64,000 nucleotides of DNA from Proteles cristata cristata (GCA_017311185.1 JAESUZ010005468.1:1-64000); one strand, 5' to 3'. Counted from the first letter of the stretch, positions 11,993 through 29,568 are shown. Made by a program: numbers and translations. Notes: a model not told the origin generated them from the letters alone.

Positions 11993-13060
11993 AGACACCA
12001 CAATCCTTTCATGCTCCTATTGTCACCTACTTCTCACCCCCCAAGAAATACTCAAAAATATGTATCTAGTAGTCTCAAAAAAAAAAAAAGTGTAAGATCC
12101 TCAAATAATTTCTATAAAGATGCCTTTCTATAATGATTCCTAGTAAGTCACCCTTTCCACCAAAAGAACATATAATATCCAGTCTGTTGTATCTGACAGT
12201 GGCACCAAAGGTATCTATCTATATTGGAGGGCTGTGATCAACTTCTGGTATTCAAAACACAAACATTCATATATCCAACATTTCCATTTGACTATTCTCT
12301 TTCCTTTAGCTTTTATTATCTGAAACTATTTCCTTAAGTCATATTTAATTCAAGTCGTTGCCAAAACATTTACACATTAATGAACTTGCTAAAATATTTC
12401 AGTACTTCAGTATCCATATTAACCAAATTTTTTCTTTAACAAATCAAATCTCAAATTTCATCTTTCCACATAATGTCCTTTAATACTGTATCCTCCTCAT
12501 ATATCTTTATTACTTATTGAATTCTGAAGTTGTCAGGAAATCTACATGTCCTGGATAGGGAATATTTTTCCTCACTGCTTACATCTGTTATGACCCATTT
12601 CCTCTGAGGCTTCTGCTCATTCTTATTACTGCTGGTCTATGCAATTCCAAGGTATTTCCCCAATTCTACTTCTTTCTAGCTGCCCACACATCCAATCTCT
12701 TCAAACCAGTATGATAGCTCTGGTGTCCAACCTCCATATATTTCTTCAACTCTCAGTTCTGGAAAAAAAAAAAAAAAGCTACCACTCCCATAAATGGTCC
12801 AAACATTATGAGTTCACTGCAACAACTTGTGATTTAACATTTATCAACTTCTAATGTGAAAGCATTCCTGTTTCATCCTACAGATAGGTATATCTAAAAC
12901 TCAAAACTCAGAAGAAAGGAATTTACATATAAAATATCTGGCATTTGGTTCGTTTTTTAAAGCACTTATTAATTCATCTACATCAAGTTAAAACAATGGC
13001 CTTCAGTTTTAGGTTGGTAAGAAAAATGATAAATTCTCTAACAGAAAATGTTACATATCA
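11993..13060. other. Intronic sequence, no feature seen
   Basis: AT-rich intron with A-runs near 12078 and 12762. No recognisable coding or repeat structure. Confidence 0.45.
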
Positions 13061-13292
13061 TTTATTCCTTTCAGAAGAGCAACCCAATACATACCTCCGG
13101 AGAAAATGAGTTTCTTCTGGATTTATCCAAGTAACGGAGAACGAATCCACATTAGTTGATTTAAAAAAAAAAAAAAAAAAAAAGACTAAAACGTGCCCTA
13201 TAGACATCACTGACTGACTATGCCAAACGATATGAGATTTAACTGTTAAACCATTTGCTCAAATGTAAAACTCAGTAAGAGGCTGTAGTTAC
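13061..13292 (-). promoter_or_regulatory. Possible alternative 3' end after the cassette exon
   Basis: If the cassette donor is not used, the frame continues GNYSLLLSFTFEQMV and stops at TAA (13246-13248). A canonical AATAAA lies at 13061-13066 on the same strand, about 230 bases past the donor. Together these could make a composite terminal exon giving a shortened SLAIN2 that lacks the C-terminal EB-binding part. A lone AATAAA is common in AT-rich DNA, so this is weak evidence. Confidence 0.25.
13163..13183. repeat. A21 homopolymer
   Basis: A run of 21 A on the plus strand, 110 bases downstream (in gene direction) of the candidate cassette exon. On the transcript it reads as a long U tract. 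Confidence 0.95.
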
Positions 13293-13370
13293 CTCTTTTT
13301 GTAGATGAAGTTTGAAGCAACTGTTTGGCTTTGAGGGAAGTACGAGGCAAATTTTTCAGCCTTTGCGAAG
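13293..13370 (-). CDS. SLAIN2: Candidate SLAIN2 cassette exon, 78 bases, in frame
   Basis: Inside the intron after exon 6 there is a 78-base open block. It has a good acceptor (TTCCTTATTTTTCAACAG) and donor (AAAGAG|GTAACT). In the phase left by exon 6 (A|CT) it reads T, then SQRLKNLPRTSLKAKQLLQ, then TSSTKR plus one base. It is a multiple of three and phase 1 to 1, like all its neighbours. The product is basic (K/R-rich) and contains NLPRTS, which resembles the SLPNLSRTS and SGLPRPS motifs elsewhere in the SLAIN family. Two CpG sites are kept in an AT-rich intron. I do not recall it in the canonical protein, so I treat it as an alternative exon. The evidence is splice sites, frame and composition only; no transcript was seen. 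Confidence 0.62.
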
Positions 13371-15780
13371 CTGTTGAAAAATAAGGAACTGTAATATTTG
13401 CCTGGAAGGACAAGATAAAGGCTATAGCTTCTGCAAACTTGAATATTTTAATACATACTTGAAAATTTATAAAGGAACAGAAACCATAAGGTGAAATATG
13501 TTAGACTCCTAGAAGCAGAGGAATCTGAAAGTGATGCTTAGTGCATTAAGTTGGAAAGGAATAAGGATGGAAATCTTAGTGCAAAGTGCATACTTTCAGA
13601 AACAGTTTCTTATAGATGAGAAAACCTAAAACATGTAAGCCAATCAAAATACCAAAGAGAAAACAAACCACCGGCAAACATGCTACAGAATGCAAAGAAT
13701 AGAAAGCTAATTAAGTAAAAGTGATGAACACAAGCACACAGTATAGAATAAAATAAAAGTAGTACTTGTGCAATGCAAAAAAGCAGACTTTGGCGAAGCA
13801 GTTATTGTTAGATGAACTGCCCTAACATAATACAGTAATCTCCATACTCAAAAAGGAGAAGAAAACTCAGAACCAGGCAGGTCCTCAAGGAAGTCAAAAT
13901 CCAGTGGCTTTAATACACTTAATATCATCTTGCTGTAGAATAAAACTAATTTGTACTTAAGACTTTGAGTAGCAACATATCTGGTCTGTGCACATATTAT
14001 GTGGGATGGGGAGGATGTGCGGAGGGGTGCACAGTGTGTGTTGGTCGGGTTGACAGGTTTGGAGGAGTCAAAGTATCCGCTTCTTAAAGTGATCAGTGAG
14101 GTGTTCTAAGCTTTCTTAAAAACTCCTAATCTATTAACTGCAATGTAATTCTCAAAATTGGCATATAAGTAGCAGCTTAGAGCTATCCAGAGTTAAAGCT
14201 CATTATAGTTTCACTGAAGTAAAAAGTCCCAAACCTACCAGTACATTTAAGTGGTTCTAAAATGTCACTCTACTGACTTGAAAGTTGGACTTCATATACC
14301 TCTAGGATTTATATGACAAAAGAGAGAGAAAGAAAGAGAAAGAGAGAGAGAGAGAGATCTCACAACCATAAATATTGCCAGCATTTAAACAATCATTGGT
14401 TGATGAGGGAATACTTGATAATACCTTCAAAGAGAATTAAGGAGAATTTCTCTTTTGCTCTACTGCTTAACCCTATTAATGCAGAAAAACTATTGTTTCC
14501 CTACCATGTGAGAGTAAATATTTTTAAAGAGTACTAAATGTATGTGATTCCAAATTTACAGCACTCCATATGTTACTGTAGTTAAATAATATGCCAAGTT
14601 AGCTTAAATATTCCCAGGAAGACTAGTAAAAACTTCTCCAAACCTAGAAAACATCCATTTTATAATTACCTTATATCTACCCCACAGAAATACAGGATAC
14701 TATCATCATTGAATATTCTTCACTTACATGTTTATTCATATATCCTTTCAACCATTCACAAAGCCATTCATTTACTCATTCATTCACTGCTGTTTTTCAT
14801 TCTTTCAAACAGTTAATTATCTACTTTGTTTTAGGTACAATGGATTTGTTTAATAGTCAACTAGACAGACAAAATTCCAACTTTCATGGAACTAATATTC
14901 TGAAAGAAAAGGGGAAGTAAACAATAAACAGAGTCAAACAGTCAGATAATGATAGCAGCTAAGGAGAAAACTAAGTAGGGAAGACTGACTAAGAAAGGAA
15001 ATGGGAGATTTAAGTTGCAGTTATAAATAGGGTGATCAGGAAAGAGTTCCCTGAGATGACATTTGCACAAAGATCTCAAGGAAGACAGGAAGCAAGCCAT
15101 ATAGATATCTGGGGAAAACACTGGAGATAGAAGGAAAGGCAATGGTAGAGAACCTGAGGTAAGAGTGTGCCCAGGAAGAGCAAGCAGGCCACTATGACTG
15201 GAATAGAGTAACTGAGGGCAAAAGGTAACCAACTCTATGTACCCTGGCAATCCACAATACCTTTTAACAACTGAAATTTTTTTACTAAGGGCTTAACATC
15301 AAATATCTTCTATAACTTGTTTTGGAAAGGTCCTACTTAAATTAATAGTTACGATAACTCCAAGGAACTTTATCCCTCGAGTTTCATGGGTCACAACATG
15401 AAAACTGTCTAATAGGAATCTGAAGAATCAGATTGCAACCAGAATCAGGCAGTGTATGCTAAATTTGTCTGATGTAAATCTGACAGAATGAAATGAGTGA
15501 TTTTCATAAGATACTACACAGCCTTGCATTACCCTTAAACAAGAAAACTAAATTTTTATTTGAATAATTAATCTTAACTTGATTAGTCTTCTAAAGACAA
15601 AAATCATATTTAAATGACAAAGTGCAGTAGTTAAACTGAAAGTCTCCAAATCTTTCTAAAATAATAGAATTCAGTGTGTTAGCTGTTTAAGAATTCTTAC
15701 GGTTTCCCTGGTTTCCTTCTCAATATTTATATAAATCAAGACTCCACCATGAAAAGTAAAGATGGTACAGTAAAAATACC
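13371..15780. other. Intronic sequence with an old repeat near 14720-15230
   Basis: Mostly unique AT-rich DNA. From about 14720 the text runs 'tcatttactcattcattcactg', then 'tccaactttcatggaac', 'agggtgatcaggaaagagttccctgag' and 'gaagacaggaagcaagccatatagatatctgggg'. That resembles an ancient L2-like repeat read in antisense. A GA-rich patch lies at 14320-14357. Confidence 0.45.
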
Positions 15781-16060
15781 ATTCTCTCATGCTACCATTA
15801 TTTAAGTTAATGTCTTCCTCCACAGACCAGTTCCAAAAACCTCTGTATTTCTGCTAAACATATACCACCATTTTCCAAGTCATTCTAGCTCAAAGTTTTC
15901 TTACTTTAACTCTATTTAGTCATCCATGCAGTTCTGTAGATCTCTTCCTTTACATCCCTATTGTCTCCTAAAGACCTAATTCAGACCTTCATCACCTATT
16001 TTTGAATGAGAACAGGGTCTTTCTGAGTCTCCCTACATCCAATCCTTCTACTTGGTGTGT
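15781..16060 (+). mobile_element. Possible L2 fragment
   Basis: Text such as 'caagtcattctagctcaaagttttcttactttaactctatttagtcatcc' and 'aattcagaccttcatcacctatttttg' resembles old L2 in the sense direction. Confidence 0.45.
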
Positions 16061-17299
16061 GTGCATTATGGGATGGACAGTGAAAGTGCTGTCCCACACC
16101 CCAGTCCAGTGTAGGCAGTGAGTGAACGGTCTGTGAAGGAATGCAAAACAAAAACCACATCCCAGCTTGGTCTGTTTTTTATCATCATCATGTCCCAGGA
16201 TTAATAATCAATGTCAGTGATAAAATACTCCTCCCTGAAGAAAACAGTTTGTTGGCTTAAGTTATAAACACTTGCTGCAGGTACTGTTGCCTTTTAATAG
16301 CATATACTAAGATTTAAATGAACATATTTTAATATTTATCTTTTAATATATATTGCATTTCACATGAAAATAATTAGGAGAACTCCCAATTATATAGTCT
16401 CCCTTAAAACAGGTGGATTCAACTACACGTTTCTTTTAAGAGTAAGTTCATAGATATTTGAAATCAAGTTCACTTAGCACAGAATGTGCCTCCAACTCCC
16501 TGTGTCCCAATAATACATTCCTATATTTAGACAGATTAGAACTAAACAATGATGTTACACTGACTATAAGTCAATGAAATAGAATATGAGTTTCTTCAAT
16601 TCTGTCATTGTATGTGACTGGGTATTATTTAAAATATTTCAACTGTGAAGGCATTAGATTTGATCCCCAAAGGAACTAAGACACAGATGAGAGAACAATT
16701 TCTGTAATTTGTTATAAAATGGAATTTTGTGAATTTCTGCCAAGCTTATCATTATGTTGAATATTTCCATACTTGTATAACAGTTGTTTTGTGGGGGGAG
16801 GGGAACCTTTTCAGATTTAAAAACTGAAGACTATTCTTCAGTCAATATGAGTGATGATAAATTGATAAATCTGACGATAGTGTTTTTTTGAGCTTTAATA
16901 TACAAAGACCATTTCTGAAAAATTATTGACAAATTTCCAGAAACTAAAGCTGTAATATTCATTACTATGAAAGACTAATATGTGAAAACAAACTCCTTTA
17001 AAATGATTAATTTAAAAATACTAACCCATTATCTTTTTTCTACTATAATGTTGATATTATTTTTAACTGACAGTTATAAAATAAAGTTCAATAAAAGAAT
17101 ATTTTCACTGCCTGCATTTCCCCCGCCATTATTATTACAGCTCATTCTATTTCATTATTATTGAAGATAATTTTGTCATATGGGGAGATGCTAAAAATAA
17201 TCTCCAAGTACAAAATATTAAGTAAACATAAGCCACTAAAAAAGAATGTTAATGACTGCTAAGTAAAATGACCCCTGTTCCCCCTAACCCTGCAATGAC
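16061..17299. other. Intronic sequence, nothing recognised
   Basis: AT-rich DNA without clear repeats or coding blocks. Confidence 0.45.
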
Positions 17300-18040
17300 A
17301 TTTTGTTTTGAAACATTTATTGCTTACAAATTCTCAGAGTAACCCTTCAATCCTCTCTTACTTCTTACCTCCCATCTTCTCAGTGTTACCAAATCAAATA
17401 TCTTCTACTTCATTTTTAAAAATTCATCCAGATCTTGTCACCTCCAGCACCACTGCCTTTGTTCAGATACTCATTTCTTGCGAGGTTTATGCAGTAAATA
17501 GCTTTCTAAATGTTTCTTGTCTCTCCTCAACTTTAATCCATTCTTCACACTGCTACCAGAATGGATTTTCTAAGAAGCAGTAACCTTGATTAAAAGCCTG
17601 TCATGGCTGCCACACTTACGGGCGAAATCCAAATTCCTTATTACAAACCTCCCAATCTGTCCCCTAGGTATCTCTCCCATTGTCCACCACTGCAGCCACT
17701 AACCATCTTGCACTCTACACTTCAGTCCTACAATACTACTATAATCAAGATGCTATTTTTAAGACTTCATTACCAATCCTACTGTCAGGCAAACCTGTCT
17801 TTCCTTTCTTCATGTGGTCTCATAAGTTCTTCCTGAGCTAGCTGAAAGAGATCGTCAATCTTTCCTGAAAACCTCCTCACATTGCTGAGTTTAATGCCTC
17901 TCTTCTGTTCCCACAGAAGTTCCTGCCAATCACTTCCTACTACTGAAGGGCATGTGCTGTCTCATTTATATGTATAACCTCAGGGCTTGGAACATAATGT
18001 ATATCCAATAAGTATCTGTTGAATTATTAAGGAACATATG
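17300..18040 (+). mobile_element. L2 LINE 3' portion
   Basis: Follows the L2 order: 'tttgttcagatactcatttcttgc', 'atccattcttcacactgctaccagaatgga', 'aaaagcctgtcatggctgcc', 'gaaatccaaattccttatt', and the end 'cagggcttggaacataatgtatatccaataagtatctgttgaatta'. Ancient and inactive. Confidence 0.75.
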
Positions 18041-18084
18041 AGTGGATAAAATCCAGAGATCTTTAAGCATTCTAGATCCTCCGA

Positions 18085-18235
18085 ATCTAGTGGCTTTCAA
18101 ACTTGCATATGCCCCAGCGTCAGGTGAGACACTTTTAAGACTATAGATTCCAGGTACCCACCCAGACGTATTCAGTCAACATTTACATAAGTGCCAGCGA
18201 CACCACATTTATAAAACCTCTCTGGAATTATGTAA
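18085..18235 (+). mobile_element. Possible MER20-type hAT DNA transposon relic
   Basis: 'agtggctttcaaacttgcatatg...caggtgagacacttttaagactatagattccaggtacccacccagacgtattcagtcaacat' follows the layout of MER20-like elements. Diverged and without clean ends. Confidence 0.45.
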
Positions 18236-21085
18236 TTGACCCATCATTATGTTGATTATTAAGAAGAAATTTTACAAGTATTTCATTCATTCTTACATTA
18301 GGCCATTACACAGATTTACCAAGACTTACTTCTTTGAATTTATGTTTCATAATTATGTAAAATTCAGTGTAATCTTTCAGTGTTTGCTTCCAAGTAATAT
18401 CTGGATGGGAATTACTTCCCCATGGGCCTCAGGGCAGTCTGGTTATGCATAAGCTGACAACTACCCTGGATACCCCCCTTCAGTGATAAGTCCAGAGTAA
18501 AATACTGATGCTACATCTCTTCTCTGGGGAAGGACTCTCTATCCTACGCAAAATTATTCCTCCATTTGACTAAATGTAAGTAAGTGGATAAATATTACAC
18601 TGGGTTATTTTACTCTTTTGTAGTACTTCACAAAGTATTTATAGTTCAATTATGTTCCAATAGAGTCATCCAAGAATATTTTCCAAGATGTCTACTCAAT
18701 TGCAGTTAGGTCACATGATGTAATTCAAACAAATATTGAGAGGAAATCGGGGGACTCAGAGAGGAGTTGGAAGGAGGGAAAAATTTGGCATAGTTTTGTA
18801 CTTTTCTAGTTATATGCCACTGCACATATAATATATATGTATCTTTGCTTCCTCTCTATAAAAAATAAGAAATGGGTTTTTGTGAGGCTCAAAGGAGATA
18901 ATACATGTGAAAGTAAACATTTAAAAATACTAACCAGAGTTTGAGTATTATTTTAATTTTTTTAAATGAGCAGATTGTCTTGGGTTTTTCTCCCTTCTCT
19001 TATTCCTGAACCAATATTCCTACAGCTTTATGAAAACTAAACATTCTACTGAACCTTTAGTAGTCTTAGAAAGCAAGGCCGCAAAACTGTGTCCCTGACA
19101 AACATTCCTTCCTGTAACTGGAGAAACTGAGAAAATGACATATATCCATGACCTCTGCAATGCTCTGGTTTTCTTAAACTTTTTAAGTTACTCACATTTT
19201 CCAAACATAAAAATCAGAAATTGGTAACAGCTATAAAAATGAAAATACATTAGAACTCTCATAATATTCACATTTGAATGCCAGCATCCACAATAATGCA
19301 GCCACAGCAAATAAGCATATAAAAACAGTGATCGGCATAGTACAAGGCAAAAGAAGTGGTCCCGTAGGTGGAAGTAACAGCAACCTTGCAAAGTTAGGTT
19401 CATGCAGACCAGCAAGTAAGAACCAAAGCTTTACCACTTAAGGGCTGGAAAATTAAATACTCAAAATAAAATGTAACATCTATTATACTGATTTATAAAA
19501 AAAATAAAGAATTCTAACTTATGTACAAAATGTATAAAATACTATATTTATATATAATTCTATAGCAAAATAAAAAGGCTATCATGAAAACAGTATATAT
19601 ATGTATATACATACATATATACACACACACAAGTAATAAAAGAACTTTACATACATACATTTCTATGGATCAAAGACATGTAAAATTTTAAGAAAACAGA
19701 TAATGTATTATAAAGTAAATATGTTAATTTAAACAAAATGCTTCAAAGTACTTTTATAAAATAAACTTTACTAAGTTTTAAACTTGATAATACTCTGGAC
19801 TTACCATTTTCCAAAACTTTTTTTGTGACAAGTGTGATTTTACTCTAAAATGAATGTTTGTGGCATTTTAATTGTAAATAAGCTTCACTATAGCTACAAA
19901 TATAAAAATAAACAAGTATATGCAACTGAAAATAATGACTGTCTCTTACTTTCTCTTTTGCCTATATACTGTTCAGATATTGAAACATACCACTATGAAA
20001 CTACATACATGTTTTCTACTTAAAAGTAAATTAGTGGTTAGAATCTCAACCGATTTCCCTAAATATTTTCCTTAATTATCAATTTCTGGGGAAAAAGAAA
20101 AAAAAATTCACCTATAGAAAAATTTCTAGGGGATCAGCAGGTGATTATAACGTTAATTCTATCACTAGCGAAGACAAGTAATTATTACAAAGTTTAAGAT
20201 ATGGTCAATATATTTCTCTATTAACATTTTTATCATAGTTTCTCAACCTTTTCTTTTTTTCTTCTGTTTTTGTCAAGAGTCTTTTTCATTTCCATACAGT
20301 TTGGAGGTACTAGAAACGTTCAAATAAAGAGCATATATGAGGACATGAGGAAATAGCCCTGAATAAAAAGTTGGTACCTATAATAATGATGGAATAAAGT
20401 AAAAAGAATATAGATATAGTTGGTTTTAATAAAGAGCAGGGAAGATGTCTGAGGATATAATCATATAAAGTTTTGAGAAATTCAGAACTTATTTCAAACT
20501 AAGCATAAAAGCACAAGTACAAATAATGTTTTGGGTTATCTGTGCATGGGCTATAAAAATGTAGCTTACAATATGCCTGATTTTTATTACTTAATCTTCT
20601 TAACGCTATAAAATTTTATTTCCTATTGTATTAACATTGTGGATTGCTTTTTCTTTCAGGCAAAAATATACTAAGGAAGAAAAAAACCCAGAAACATGAT
20701 ATTTTCAAGGGTCAAATTAACTTGCAGATTGAAAAGTACAAAAGTTATCATTCACCATTTCAAGATAGCTTAGAGTTCAAATTATAACTGTATTTTTAAA
20801 GTCTTGTGATTCCCTACTTTATATAGCATTTATGAATACACCATATGAGTATCATAATGGCACTGTTAATTACATGGCTTGCAAGACTTTGAATTCTAAG
20901 TTTAAAATTTAACTTGGCTCAAAAACATGTTGTAGCATATATATAGCTGAATAAATGAGGTACACAAATCTCTAGGCAACAATATTCAACAGTGCCTTAA
21001 ATCTTAGGGTTCATCTTAATAATAATATTTCTGATTATTTCTCTGTCTTAGTACTAAACCATAAATGTGACAGGTCTCTCGAGGT
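18236..21085. other. Intronic sequence, little recognised
   Basis: AT-rich intron. A purine-pyrimidine run of AT/AC repeats lies at 19586-19640. No splice-flanked coding block or recent mobile element is seen over almost 3 kb, the longest SINE-free stretch of the window when joined with its neighbours. Confidence 0.5.
19586..19632. repeat. Impure (AT/AC)n simple repeat
   Basis: 'tatatatgtatatacatacatatatacacacacacaag' alternating dinucleotides. Confidence 0.85.
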
Positions 21086-21250
21086 GGACTTGGGTTCTCG
21101 AGCAGAATCAACTTGGGCTGAATCCTAACTTGCCACCTATAAGCTGTATGATCGTAGGTAAGTTACTCAAAGCTTCAATTTCCTAATTTGCAGAATGTGT
21201 TATAATTGTACCTACTTTATAGAATTGTTCTGAAGATTAAACAGGATTAT
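21086..21250 (+). mobile_element. MIR SINE relic
   Basis: Matches the MIR layout: 'ggttctcgagcagaat...tgaatcctaacttgccacctataagctgtatgatcgtaggtaagttactcaa', then 'tcctaatttgcagaatg' and 'taattgtacctactttatagaattgttctgaagattaaa'. Confidence 0.8.
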
Positions 21251-24396
<3,146 letters not shown>

Positions 24397-24639
24397 AAAA
24401 TTCTCTACTATTGGAACACCAAGGTGGCTCAGTTACTTAAGCATCCCGACTTCAGCTCAGGTCATGATCTCACAGTTTATGGGTTTGAGCCCTATGTAGG
24501 GCTCTGTGCTGATAGCTCAGAGCCTGAAGCCTGCTTCAGATTCTGTGTCTTCCTCTCTCTGCCCCTTCCCTGCTTGTACTCTTGTTTTTCTCAAAAATAA
24601 GTAAACATTAAAAAGTTTTAAAAAAAAGTTTCTACTATT
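24397..24639 (+). mobile_element. Felid SINE
   Basis: Body about 24413-24622, diverged head 'ggaacaccaaggtggctcagtt'. The flanks share ttctctactatt / gtttctactatt as target duplication. Confidence 0.9.
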
Positions 24640-26340
24640 AGAGTGGTATTCACACTTTTAAGATGAATACTCATACACAATAGTGCTGTTGATATGGTCC
24701 CCAAAGTAATGGGTGAGAATCATAGCAGGATATCTATAAAACTACAGATTTCTGGAGCCTATCTAACCCTTCAGTCAAATTTGGGAAGCACTCTAGTAAC
24801 CAACAAGAACTCAGTGTCTCATTATAGAAAACACAGTACCACAGTCACTTACCTAACAAAAGGCAACAGACCAGTGAACACCACTGTTTTAGCAAAGAAA
24901 AACACAGGTCCCACTGTAGGCCCTCTGGTACTAGGGGATCCTAAGGAAGCAACAATCACTGGGGACTGTGTCTTTCTCATATGAAAAATAAGGAGGCTTA
25001 ACCAGGCAACAGTCCAAATTTGTAATTTTACATTTCTTTCAAAAACAAAGAAAAACAAAGGAACAAGGTCTTAAAACAAAAATCATTCTCTTAAAAAAAC
25101 TGGCATTTTCAAGGAGGCTTCAGACATATTTTTAGCATCTTTTTCTTTTATTCAGTAGAAAGACACTCTGTGCATGTGAACGGCTTAAAAAGAATTATTG
25201 AAGCCAGGCTAGAATTTCTTTTCCTTGTTACCAAAACATAGTATGAAAATGACAGCAAATAGCTGGTTGACTCTTTTTTTAAGCTGGTTGATTTTCTAAC
25301 AAAATACTAGAGTCTGTAAAGTCACAGTTCAAAGACGAAATGAGAGAATTTACTCTAAGTTATAGTGAGGAAGCACTCTTTATTCTCCTTTCACATCCCT
25401 GAGCAGTGACAACAGCCCCTCACTGGCTGACAAATACCACAGTCTCAATGAGGAGTTACACAAAATTACAGAAAAAAGGGTACCATATTATTAGTTCTGT
25501 GGGCTAAAGATAAATAAAGCAAACACCACATCTTTCTGTTTTTCTATGAGAAGTTATGTGAAAATGGGGAAATGAATCAGCAGAACATTCTGCAGTTTCT
25601 TAATTAATGTTATTGCTAATAAAACCTCCCATATATCCACATAAAAGAGTCTAAAACAACGTTTTTAAACTAAATTATTGCAATGCTCCATTACCCTCAA
25701 TTGACTGTCAAGACTCTGAAACTTGTGCTTCAAGAATATTTTCATCTTAATGTTTAAAGGGGTCACTTTAGAGAGATTGCTTACTTCACAAGTTGTGGTA
25801 TATCTTATGATAAAATGTATAGGCAAACCATAGTACTCTATTAAATACATAACAAAACACTTTCATCCTCTCTATACACCTTTTACAAATATGTACCATT
25901 CAGTATAGTTAAGTGAGGATACTTCCATGTTCAAGTTTTCCTGTTTCGTCTGGTTGAGAATCAATCCTTTTATGATCTTCTGAGGATGACACTGCTTTTT
26001 TTAGCCTGATTATTTTCACTTACTCTTTTCATTCCTTTTTATGTACTTATGTTTTGTGTGCTAAAATGTTTTTTCAAATATTTTATGTACAAATGTGGAA
26101 AGCAAAATATAAATGAGAATTGCCATTTACGTTAAAAAAAAAGTATAGGCAAGAATTATACTATTGCCACCATCTTACTATAAGAGTCAGAACATCCATA
26201 AACCTTTGAATAGTATGACAAATGTTGTGCGTATGTGTATTTTGGGGATATAATTTTTATTGCATTCTCAAAGGATCTGTGACCTAAAAAGTTGCAAGGA
26301 TCATTCTGCAAAGCAATATTGCATGCTCACCTCATTTAAT
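24640..26340. other. SLAIN2 intron 4, middle part
   Basis: Unique-looking AT-rich DNA. A 96-codon open frame at 24694-24984 has no splice context or recognised match. Confidence 0.45.
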
Positions 26341-26632
26341 GTCATAATTCCAATTTTATCATAAAGGTCTTTTTTTTTTTGTAGTCTATACCACATATTC
26401 TAAGAGTGGTGATATTTGCTCCCACGGGGGGAAAACTGGTTCTTGGGGTATGAAAAAATTCTACATATCATAATAATTTGTGATCCTCATAGTACATTAA
26501 GAGATATTAGGGTATATCTGTGGTATGAAAATTTCATGGTGAGGTGGTAGGCAAAAAAGGAAAAATAAAAGTCTAAAGAGGCTCTTGGTGAGGGATAAAA
26601 ATGGAAAAAAAGGTTGAGAAACACTGGCCTAC
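26341..26632 (+). mobile_element. Possible hAT-type DNA transposon relic
   Basis: Ends in 'aaaaaggttgagaaacactggcct', the kind of terminal phrase found in MER5/Charlie-related elements, and carries 'ggtggtaggcaaaaaagg' inside. Family not certain. Confidence 0.35.
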
Positions 26633-26885
26633 TAAGAAAACACAGAGTAATAAAGTAATAACTACTCTAGCAAGTTCCAGTAACATGCAGGGCATGGTTA
26701 CTAGTCATTGCCTGCCTTTCTTTGCTCCTCAAACAGCAAACTGTTCTACATAAAATGAACTCTGAAAACAAGTTAATGAACAAGTGAGTCTATAGGTTGA
26801 ATAAGCCTCTAAAACTTAACATTTCTACTCTTACATTAGTATTCCATAAGGCCTTAAGATCTATTTAACACCTGCAACAAAATTA

Positions 26886-27083
<198 letters not shown>

Positions 27084-27243
27084 TTAAAAAAAAAAGATTT
27101 GAATTTTGGTAAAACAAAAACTGAACAAACATCTGTTGTAAATACTTGATATTAATTATTTGATTCAGTTCACCATTATTCTGTCTTTTCTGTTCATGAA
27201 ATTCCAAAATGTTGAAAATAAAAATTAACTTAATTAAGAATAA

Positions 27244-27500
27244 AGAAGGCTATAGGGTTCTCAGGGCGCCTGGCTGGCTTAGTCGGTTGAGCATCGGACT
27301 TCGGCTCAGGTTATGATCTCATAGTCCGTGGGTTCAAGCCCCGCGTCGGGCTCTGTGCGGACAGCTAGCTCAGAGCCTGGAGCCAGCTTCAGATTCTGTA
27401 TCTCCCTCTCTCTCTGACCCTCCCGCGCTCACTCTCTGTCTCTGTCTCTCAAAATAAAATAAAGACATAAAAAAAATTAAAAAAAAAAAGAGGGCTATAG
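27244..27500 (+). mobile_element. Felid SINE, 'AGCTAGCTCAG' variant
   Basis: Lies in intron 3. Flanked by agaaggctatag (27244-27255) and agagggctatag (27489-27500). Carries 'gcggacagctagctcagagcctgg', shared with the copy at 53353. CpG sites are largely intact. Confidence 0.94.
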
Positions 27501-29293
<1,793 letters not shown>

Positions 29294-29568
29294 TCATCAT
29301 CTCAATTTAAATACAGAAGCATTCTTAGAGTAGCAAGAGAAAATATATATTAATAATCCCAACCAAATATTTCCATTATCTTAAATTCTACTGTGCAAAC
29401 AGTAACCACAAGAAACATCAAACATAATATCATAGGAAGAATATCTTAACAAATTAGTAGCCATTAAATTAATTTACTTCTGTCTTATTGGGAAGTCTGT
29501 TCCAACTGTATCAATTCTGAATGGTCTTAAAAAATAAAATGAATGACAAAGTATATTTGTGCCTTCTC

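Noticed and set aside
1..13060. SLAIN2 C-terminal exons (LPRPS / DGCY end)
   Set aside because: Looked for on the minus strand and not found; they must lie outside the window.
14942..15250. 102-codon minus-strand open frame
   Set aside because: Overlaps an old L2-like repeat; product is a hydrophobic low-information string.
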